From: Kordiimonas lipolytica
GTDB taxonomy: Bacteria; Pseudomonadota; Alphaproteobacteria; Sphingomonadales; Kordiimonadaceae
Direction: 5' to 3'
NCBI RefSeq assembly: GCF_001550065.1
Contig: NZ_LRUB01000015.1
Location: 1-40,110 of the forward strand
Length of the DNA: 40,110 nucleotides
Within the stretch, counting starts at the first letter, position 1. Each line of letters opens with the position of its first letter. The translations under genes were made by a program, and so were the position numbers. Of this stretch, positions 35,577 through 40,110 are shown piece after piece. The notes below the pieces were generated by a model. That model was not told the DNA's origin and did not search any database. It was given only the letters and a program-made list of their open reading frames with translations.

Positions 35577-36896
35577 GTATAAGCTCATGCCCGCGCCCAG
35601 GCCGGTCATCAAGTCGATGAAGCTGGGGAAGCTGGTCTGGATGGGGGCAGCGTCATCAATGGTGATGGCGCTTTCCGCCATCTGCCCCAACACCGAGAAA
35701 GCCATGGCGATCCGGTGATCGAGATGCGTCTCGACCATGCCGCCACCCGGCACCTTGCCGCCAGCACCCTTGATCTCAAGCCCGTCTTCAAATTCTGTCA
35801 CGTCCACCCCGTTGGCCTTCAGGCCAGCTGCCATCACGGCCAGTCGGTCCGATTCCTTGACCCTGAGCTCCTCAAGACCCGTAAACCGGCTCGTGCCCTC
35901 GGCCACAGCAGCGGCGCAGAACAGCACCGGGAATTCGTCAATCATGGTCGACGGGTCAACCGGCAGGTCGGTGACGCCCTTGAGGGTCGCCGACAGCACC
36001 CGCAGATCCGCCACGGGCTCACCGCCCAGCGTGCGAGCGTTTAATATTTCAATATTGCCGCCCATGGCCTTCAGCGCATCAACAATGCCGGTGCGCAAGG
36101 GGTTCATGCCCACATTCTCAATCGTCACATCAGACCCTGGAATGATCGAAGCCGCCACCAAAAGGAAAGCGGAAGACGAAATATCGCCCGGCACCTCAAG
36201 CGTGATTGGCTTCAGCTCTGGCTGGCCCTTCAGGCGCACAACCCGGAGGCCGTCCTCCTCCGTCACGCTGATATCCGCACCCATGGCGCTGAGCATGCGT
36301 TCCGTGTGATCGCGCGTTGCCACCTTCTCGCGCACAGTGGTGGTTCCTGGCGTGTTGAGCCCCGCCAGCATCACGGCAGATTTCACCTGCGCGCTGGCCA
36401 TCGGCGGCGTGTAATCGATCGGCATCGGGTCGTTTGTCCCGGTGATCGTCAGCGGCAGGAACTTGTCTTCGCGGGCCGCAAACGTGGCACCAACATCCGC
36501 AAGCGGCACCATCACCCGGCCCATCGGGCGGCCGCGCAGGCTTGCGTCGCCGGTCATGGTCACCGTGATGTCATGGCTTGCGATCAACCCCATGATCAGG
36601 CGCGTTGAGGTGCCTGAATTGCCCATGTCGATAATATCGTCCGGTGTCATCAGACCGCCGACACCCACACCATGGACCCGCCATTCACCGTCGCCGAGTC
36701 GCTCAAGCTTTGCGCCCATGGCGCGCATGGCATCCGCCGTCGCCAGCACATCTTCACCTTCAAGAAGCCCCGTAATGTGGCTTTCACCCACCGCCAACGC
36801 AGACAGCATCAACGACCGGTGGGAGATCGACTTGTCGCCGGGTACCTTGACTGTCCCGGTGAGCGGTTCGTTCGGCTTGGAATTAAGACTTGGCAC
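35565..36896 (-). CDS. aroA: 3-phosphoshikimate 1-carboxyvinyltransferase (EPSP synthase)
   Basis: This 443-residue protein uses GTG 36896 as start (GGAAA upstream; product begins VPSLNSKPNEPLTGTVKVPG), which fits the family better than the open frame up to 36995. Motifs are VPGDKSISHRSLMLSALA, DMGNSGTSTRLIMGL and LRVKESDRLAVMAAGL. It joins PEP to shikimate 3-phosphate in aromatic synthesis. It faces the TIGR02300-type gene (divergent) and overlaps the unknown membrane protein gene tail to tail, leaving no room for a terminator between them. Confidence 0.96.
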   Translation of the reverse strand: MPSLNSKPNEPLTGTVKVPGDKSISHRSLMLSALAVGESHITGLLEGEDVLATADAMRAMGAKLERLGDGEWRVHGVGVGGLMTPDDIIDMGNSGTSTRLIMGLIASHDITVTMTGDASLRGRPMGRVMVPLADVGATFAAREDKFLPLTITGTNDPMPIDYTPPMASAQVKSAVMLAGLNTPGTTTVREKVATRDHTERMLSAMGADISVTEEDGLRVVRLKGQPELKPITLEVPGDISSSAFLLVAASIIPGSDVTIENVGMNPLRTGIVDALKAMGGNIEILNARTLGGEPVADLRVLSATLKGVTDLPVDPSTMIDEFPVLFCAAAVAEGTSRFTGLEELRVKESDRLAVMAAGLKANGVDVTEFEDGLEIKGAGGKVPGGGMVETHLDHRIAMAFSVLGQMAESAITIDDAAPIQTSFPSFIDLMTGLGAGMSLYSDR

Positions 36897-37056
36897 GGAG
36901 CATTTCCAACTATAGACAGGGTTCGAAGAGTAAAAGCTTTGACAGGCGCCACCGATCATGGCAAGGGAAGCGCCGAATTCTTGGCCGAATTGCATTCAAA
37001 ACGCAAGGGCCGATAGAGAAATGCTGACGCGGCAAATGAACGCGAAGGAGAGAATC

Positions 37057-37362
37057 GTGGTTAAACCCGAATGGGGCACTAAGCGCACTTGCCCAAAATG
37101 TGGCACACGCTTTTACGACCTGACAAAAGACGATCCGGTGGTTTGCATCGACTGCGGCAACGAATGGACACCTGAGCCAATTCTGAAGACCAAGCAGCCG
37201 CTGCCGGTCGCCGAAGAGAAAGAAAAAGAGCCAGAAGCAAACGACGACGATGATGATCTCGACGTTGATGACGACGATCTGTCGGATGTCAGCCTCGACG
37301 ACGATGATGACGATGAAGTCAGCTCCATGGTCGATACATCGCTGGCGGACGACGATTCCTAA
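37057..37362 (+). CDS. TIGR02300-family acidic zinc-ribbon protein
   Basis: This 101-residue protein starts at GTG 37057, six bases after AAGGAG, giving the family N-terminus VVKPEWGTKRTCPKCGTRFY. A four-Cys zinc ribbon (CPKC and CIDC) and FYDLTKDDPV are followed by a Pro/Glu linker and a very acidic C-terminal tail made almost wholly of Asp, Glu, Ser and Val (about 60-101). The family is near-universal in alphaproteobacteria and usually sits next to aroA; function unknown. Upstream in-frame starts (36958, 37036) lack a ribosome site. Confidence 0.92.
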   Translation: MVKPEWGTKRTCPKCGTRFYDLTKDDPVVCIDCGNEWTPEPILKTKQPLPVAEEKEKEPEANDDDDDLDVDDDDLSDVSLDDDDDDEVSSMVDTSLADDDS

Positions 37363-37428
37363 AAACAGCCCGGCGGGAGGCCTCTTGTCTGGGGCCTCTG
37401 AAGCTGATTTCCAATGCGCTGTTTTTTT
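37363..37428 (+). terminator. Probable terminator of the TIGR02300-type gene
   Basis: GAGGCC and GGCCTC form an inner stem, and AAAAACAGC (from 37362) can pair with GCTGTTTTT at the far side, ending in a run of seven T (37422-37428). The long loop between makes the fold uncertain. Confidence 0.5.
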
Positions 37429-37430
37429 GC

Positions 37431-37459
37431 TTGCGCGGACCTTGGGCCAGTTCTATAGT
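37431..37459 (+). promoter_or_regulatory. Promoter of tRNA-Ala
   Basis: TTGCGC (37431-37436), exactly 17 bp and TATAGT (37454-37459) lie 35 bp before the tRNA 5' end. Confidence 0.75.
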
Positions 37460-37494
37460 CCGCGCCGTTCCGGGGTTCCCGGGCACCCAGACAC

Positions 37495-37570
37495 GGGGCC
37501 GTAGCTCAGCTGGGAGAGCGCTACACTGGCAGTGTAGAGGTCGACGGTTCGATCCCGTTCGGCTCCACCA
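37495..37570 (+). tRNA. tRNA-Ala (anticodon GGC)
   Basis: A 76-nt cloverleaf with CCA encoded. The acceptor stem GGGGCCG/CGGCTCC has the G3:U70 pair that identifies alanine tRNAs. The anticodon stem CTACA/TGTAG encloses CTGGCAG, anticodon GGC; the T arm contains GGTTCGATCCC. It is followed directly by the integrated element. Confidence 0.97.
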
Positions 37571-37578
37571 AATTTTAC

Positions 37579-37613
37579 AAGGGCTTAGGAAGCATTTCCT
37601 AGGCCCTTTTCCT
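37579..37613 (+). terminator. Terminator after tRNA-Ala
   Basis: AAGGGC-TTAGGAA pairs with TTCCTAGG-CCCTT around a GCAT loop and is followed by TTTTCCTTT. This may be native to the tRNA or brought by the element. Confidence 0.75.
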
Positions 37614-37617
37614 TTGT

Positions 37618-37646
37618 GGGACCAAAAAAGGGACCATATTGGGACC
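37618..37646. repeat. Three GGGACC direct repeats near the attachment site
   Basis: GGGACC occurs at 37618, 37630 and 37641 (12 and 11 bp apart, about one helical turn), separated by A/T-rich spacers, 48 bp beyond the tRNA. Integrase arm-type or Xis sites have this kind of placement; the assignment is inference. Confidence 0.6.
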
Positions 37647-37698
37647 CGTCTCTAATCAAGTGATAAATCTAGCCCAACGAAAATGAGCCCTATACTCA

Positions 37699-37929
37699 TT
37701 AGCCTTCCCTGTCTGGAACATGCTCAATAATCTTCTGTACAGGCACTTGGAAGTAGCTACATAGCTTATCAATAATGTCGGTTGAAGCGTTATAGCCTTT
37801 TTGGTTCGCCACCTTCGTCAGGGTGGTGCGATGTATCCCCGTTTCACGCGACACTTCCTCAAACGTGATCTTGCGATCCTCGTTAAAGCCCTTGTCTGCC
37901 ATCAATTCCCTTAAGCGAAACCGAATCAT
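37699..37929 (-). CDS. Small XRE-type HTH repressor
   Basis: This 76-residue protein is made of little more than a Cro/C1-type HTH domain (FEEVSRETGIHRTTLTKVAN, then IIDKLCSYFQVPVQKIIEHV). AAAGG precedes the ATG at 37929. It is divergent from the excisionase-like gene across a region with repeated CATCA/TGATG half-sites, so it is the natural candidate for their ligand and the regulator of the integrase module. Confidence 0.85.
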   Translation of the reverse strand: MIRFRLRELMADKGFNEDRKITFEEVSRETGIHRTTLTKVANQKGYNASTDIIDKLCSYFQVPVQKIIEHVPDREG

Positions 37930-37943
37930 TGCGCACCTTTGTT

Positions 37944-38021
37944 CATCAAATGATGTGTTTGAACATCATTTGATGTTGACAAGCATCAACACGCTTCATA
38001 TTTTGATGCGTACAGACATCA
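37944..38021. promoter_or_regulatory. Array of CATCA/TGATG operator half-sites
   Basis: Two inverted 12-bp sites, CATCAAATGATG (37944-37955) and CATCATTTGATG (37964-37975), are followed by half-sites CATCA at 37984, TGATG at 38004 and CATCA at 38017. Starts at 37944, 37964, 37984 and 38004 are exactly 20 bp apart, two helical turns, placing them on one face of the DNA. They cover the rightward promoter. Confidence 0.75.
37976..38004 (+). promoter_or_regulatory. Rightward promoter of the excisionase/integrase genes
   Basis: TTGACA (37976-37981, perfect -35), 17 bp and TATTTT (37999-38004) form a strong promoter 42 bp before the excisionase-like ATG. An operator half-site lies in the spacer and others flank it. 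Confidence 0.8.
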
Positions 38022-38045
38022 TTTCAAGCGTGGGAGTTCCAAAAG

Positions 38046-38264
38046 ATGAGCCCAACATACTTAACCACAGAAGAATTGGCTAGCAGAATCAAGTATGACG
38101 TCCGCACCATTCGTGAACGCTTGAAGGACAGCGTTCTTCTTGAGGGTGTGCATTACATCAGACCATTTGGCGGCCGCAAGATTCTCTATCTCTGGGAAAC
38201 AATCGAGAAAGACATGTGTGCCCAACCAAGCGTGCCCACCAACTTTTCTAGCCTGGCGGTGTAG
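38046..38264 (+). CDS. Excisionase-like HTH protein
   Basis: This 72-residue protein has a MerR/excisionase-type helix-turn-helix (YLTTEELASRIKYDVRTIRE, then GVHYIRPFGGRKILYLWETI). The position immediately before the integrase, with its TAG one base before the integrase ATG, supports an Xis or integrase-regulator role. GGAG is 10 bases upstream of the start. Confidence 0.78.
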   Translation: MSPTYLTTEELASRIKYDVRTIRERLKDSVLLEGVHYIRPFGGRKILYLWETIEKDMCAQPSVPTNFSSLAV

Positions 38265-38265
38265 C

Positions 38266-39453
38266 ATGGCAACGATCGGATCACGTAGTGGTCGCCTGTA
38301 TATCGATTTCAGATATCGAGGGGCCCGATACAAAGAATACACAGGCGTGCAAGATACGCCGGCCAATCGAAGAAAGGCCGAACAGCTCCTCAAACGCATG
38401 GAAGCTGAAATGACACTCGGCACCTTTAATTATCTCAACTATTTCCCAGATGGTCGCTCTGCAGCAAAATTTGCCGCTCAACAACAAAGGCAGGCTGAGA
38501 AAAGGTCAGCACCTTATGCCTTCGAAAAGTTTGCAGATATATGGTTTGCAGAAAAAGAGGTCGAGTGGCGTCAGTCATATCGGGACGTCACCCGCCTGAC
38601 ACTGGATCGCTACATTATCCCCTATTTCAGGGATAAAAGACTCGACGAAATCGACAAAGCCCTAATCCTGAAATTCCGGGCTTATCTTGCGGAACAGCCC
38701 GGCCACAAATCAGAGACTTTATCGGCATCGCGGGTCAATCATATTCTGATCCCTCTCAGGATGATCCTGATGGAAGCCGCTGACCGACATGATTTTAAGA
38801 ATCCCTGGGTCAACATCAAGCGACTGCGGGAGACAAAGCCAAAGGTCGACCCCTTTACGCTGCAGGAAGTTCAATCGATTCTTGAAACAGTCAGAGCCGA
38901 CTTCCGAACTTACTACACAGTGCGCTTTTTTACAGGTCTACGCTCTAGTGAGATCGATGGTTTGCAATGGCAGTATGTGGACTTTGATAGGAGGCAAATT
39001 CTCGTCCGGCAAGCGCTGGTACAGGGCAAGCTCGTTGATACGAAGACGGATGGATCGTCCCGTGAAGTGGACATGTGTTCACAGGTCTATGACTGCCTGC
39101 AAGCCCTATATGAGCAAACTGCCAACACTTCGGGATTCGTCTTTGCGACTCGCGAGGGAACACCACTCCACAATCGAAATGTCACACAACGTGTTTGGTA
39201 TCCCCTGTTGAGACATCTCAACCTAACCTCGCGCCGCCCTTACCAAACACGCCATACCGCCGCCACACTCTGGCTTGCCGCTGGTGAGAACCCCGAATGG
39301 ATTGCCCGCCAGATGGGCCACAGCAACACCAAAATGCTGTTCGAAGTCTACAGCCGCTACGTCCCCAACCTGACCCGAAAAGACGGTTCAGCTTTCGAGC
39401 GGCTATTGAAGGCTGAATTCAACCACCCACGAGCCACGACAGACAAGGAATAA
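38266..39453 (+). CDS. Tyrosine recombinase (site-specific integrase)
   Basis: This 395-residue integrase starts at ATG 38266, one base after the excisionase-like stop. An arm-binding N-terminal domain (SRSGRLYIDFRYRGARYKEY) comes first, then a core-binding domain (about 82-185). The catalytic domain has R226 (TGLRSSEIDG), a beta-hairpin Lys near 260, R329 (YQTRHTAATL), H352 (QMGHSNTK) and the nucleophile Tyr, most likely Y362 (EVYSRYV). The usual box II His is Tyr (Y326), as in some relatives of this group. It should recombine the element into the tRNA-Ala 3' end. The longer frame to 38140 overlaps the upstream gene and is rejected. Confidence 0.93.
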   Translation: MATIGSRSGRLYIDFRYRGARYKEYTGVQDTPANRRKAEQLLKRMEAEMTLGTFNYLNYFPDGRSAAKFAAQQQRQAEKRSAPYAFEKFADIWFAEKEVEWRQSYRDVTRLTLDRYIIPYFRDKRLDEIDKALILKFRAYLAEQPGHKSETLSASRVNHILIPLRMILMEAADRHDFKNPWVNIKRLRETKPKVDPFTLQEVQSILETVRADFRTYYTVRFFTGLRSSEIDGLQWQYVDFDRRQILVRQALVQGKLVDTKTDGSSREVDMCSQVYDCLQALYEQTANTSGFVFATREGTPLHNRNVTQRVWYPLLRHLNLTSRRPYQTRHTAATLWLAAGENPEWIARQMGHSNTKMLFEVYSRYVPNLTRKDGSAFERLLKAEFNHPRATTDKE

Positions 39454-39456
39454 GAA

Positions 39457-39888
39457 ATGACCCGGATGAAATACGCAAAGCAAACAGCCCCCAAACTGTT
39501 GCCGGCAGACCCTTTCCATCAGAAACTTGCCATTGAACTTTCCTTCACAATCATGCGCGGTTGGGCATTGTCTGACAGCGAGCAATTCACACTGACCGGC
39601 CTCAAAGACACATATATCTTTCAGTTGTGGCAACAGCGGGTTTTCACCGAACTGAGCAAGGAGACCTATCTTCGCCTTGCCTGCGTCATCGATGTAAACC
39701 GACAGCTAAAGCTAATGGGCACGTCAGCCACTTCAGCCGTCCGGTGGCTCAAGTCGAACAATCCTGCTTTTCAGGATCAAAGCCCCCTCCATCATATGCT
39801 CGGCCATGGCCTGGAAGGCATTCAAGATGTGAGCAGGGTTCTTTGTCAGCAGGTTCACTACCCGCTCAACACCACCCACCTTCATTAA
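39457..39888 (+). CDS. MbcA/ParS/Xre-type antitoxin-like protein (DUF2384)
   Basis: This 143-residue protein has an N-terminal HTH-like part (LTGLKDTYIFQLWQQ, LSKETYLRLACVIDVNRQLK) and the C-terminal toxin-binding pattern AVRWLKSNNPAFQDQSPLHHML, GLEGIQDVSRVL. Such proteins normally pair with a RES-domain toxin encoded just downstream. AAGGAA overlaps the integrase stop region, six bases before the ATG, so it is coupled to the integrase. The next gene does not look like a RES toxin in the part that is visible. Confidence 0.75.
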   Translation: MTRMKYAKQTAPKLLPADPFHQKLAIELSFTIMRGWALSDSEQFTLTGLKDTYIFQLWQQRVFTELSKETYLRLACVIDVNRQLKLMGTSATSAVRWLKSNNPAFQDQSPLHHMLGHGLEGIQDVSRVLCQQVHYPLNTTHLH

Positions 39889-39922
39889 CCGCCCTATCCA
39901 CGACCCGCCAAAGGAGGCACCG

Positions 39923-40110
39923 ATGACTGCTTCTCACGCTACTGCTACGCCTAAAATCGCCGGTACACAGCCCCTAAAGACAGTGACCGCAGAATATCTC
40001 ACCACCTGTCACAAAGAGTTCATTGCGTGGCTCTTTGAACAAGCTGCCAAAGGCGGTTATCACATTCTGCTCGTGCTAGCAGGATTGATCTCTGAAGCCA
40101 CAAACTGGTT
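39923..40110 (+). CDS. Unknown gene, cut by the window edge
   Basis: ATG 39923 follows an excellent ribosome site (AAGGAGG, 39911-39917). The frame stays open to the last base, 62 codons (MTASHATATPKIAGTQPLKT to LLVLAGLISEATNW). The C-terminal visible part, GGYHILLVLAGLISEA, could be a membrane segment or a buried helix. No family is recognised. Confidence 0.65.
   Translation, partial: MTASHATATPKIAGTQPLKTVTAEYLTTCHKEFIAWLFEQAAKGGYHILLVLAGLISEATNW

Larger units (their letters stand above)
37571..40110 (+). mobile_element. Left part of an integrated element next to tRNA-Ala
   Basis: From the tRNA 3' end to the window edge the genes are a small repressor, an excisionase-like protein, a tyrosine integrase, an antitoxin-like protein and an unknown truncated gene, all of mobile-element type and AT-richer than the core. 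A tRNA gene followed by an integrase is the classical layout of a genomic island or prophage. The right end and the second copy of the tRNA 3' end would lie outside the window; no copy is seen inside. Confidence 0.8.

Noticed and set aside
36958..37056. Longer N-terminus of the TIGR02300-type gene
   Set aside because: Upstream in-frame ATGs have no ribosome site, while GTG 37057 has AAGGAG at the right distance and gives the family start VKPEWGTKR.
37571..40110. Second copy of the tRNA-Ala 3' end (right attachment site)
   Set aside because: No repeat of the T arm-to-CCA sequence was seen in the window; it must be beyond 40110 if present.
1..40110. CRISPR array, rRNA genes, phage structural genes
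   Set aside because: No regularly spaced repeats longer than a few bases apart from those listed, no rRNA-like sequence and no capsid or tail gene was recognised.

Overview
The window is about 40 kb of a chromosome of moderately high GC. It reads as an alphaproteobacterium. Pointers are the heme cluster hemC-hemD-Mic60-like-hemY divergent from tsaD-gpsA-YciI-EVE, the group rpsA/cmk/aroA with ihfB/lapA/pyrF, and a TIGR02300-type acidic zinc-ribbon protein beside aroA. The order (perhaps Kordiimonadales or a relative) is a guess. Most of the window is housekeeping DNA; accessory DNA sits at both ends and in one small patch between cmk and aroA.

Left end (1-5.15 kb): base 1 is exactly the outer end of a complete IS3-family insertion sequence. 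Its other end cuts into an outer-membrane beta-barrel gene, of which only the 3' part remains. That remnant is followed in tight, partly overlapping order by a PstS-like periplasmic protein, a membrane histidine kinase and a REC/HD-GYP response regulator. This looks like one sensory operon with a possible cyclic-di-GMP output. From 5.15 to 7.7 kb lie arfB, a two-gene chemoreceptor (a PAS protein overlapping a soluble MCP, as if Aer were split) and tRNA-Thr(CGU).

Core (7.7-33.3 kb): the minus-strand heme operon hemC-hemD-Mic60-like-hemY is divergent from the plus-strand run tsaD-gpsA-YciI-EVE-Rieske, with a repeat-rich 258-bp region between them. Then come a lipoprotein, a TPR protein, a SixA-like phosphatase, an alpha/beta hydrolase, a glutathione transferase, acs with a clear terminator, an EamA permease, a methyltransferase, and rpmI-rplT-pheS-pheT behind a strong promoter. 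A TraB/GumN-type protein, a sulfotransferase-like protein, pyrF, lapA, ihfB and rpsA follow.

Right part (33.5-40.1 kb): cmk and aroA are separated by two opposite-strand genes, an exported VOC-fold protein and an AT-richer membrane protein of unknown function. After aroA come the TIGR02300-type gene and tRNA-Ala(GGC) with its own promoter. The tRNA marks the left border of an integrated element that runs off the window. Visible parts are three GGGACC repeats, a small XRE-type repressor, a divergent control region with CATCA/TGATG half-sites at 20-bp intervals over a good promoter, an excisionase-like HTH protein, a tyrosine integrase, an MbcA/ParS/Xre-type antitoxin-like gene and a truncated unknown gene. 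No CRISPR array was seen. The least explained parts are the integrated element's switch, the unknown membrane protein at 34.8 kb, and the repeats between hemC and tsaD.
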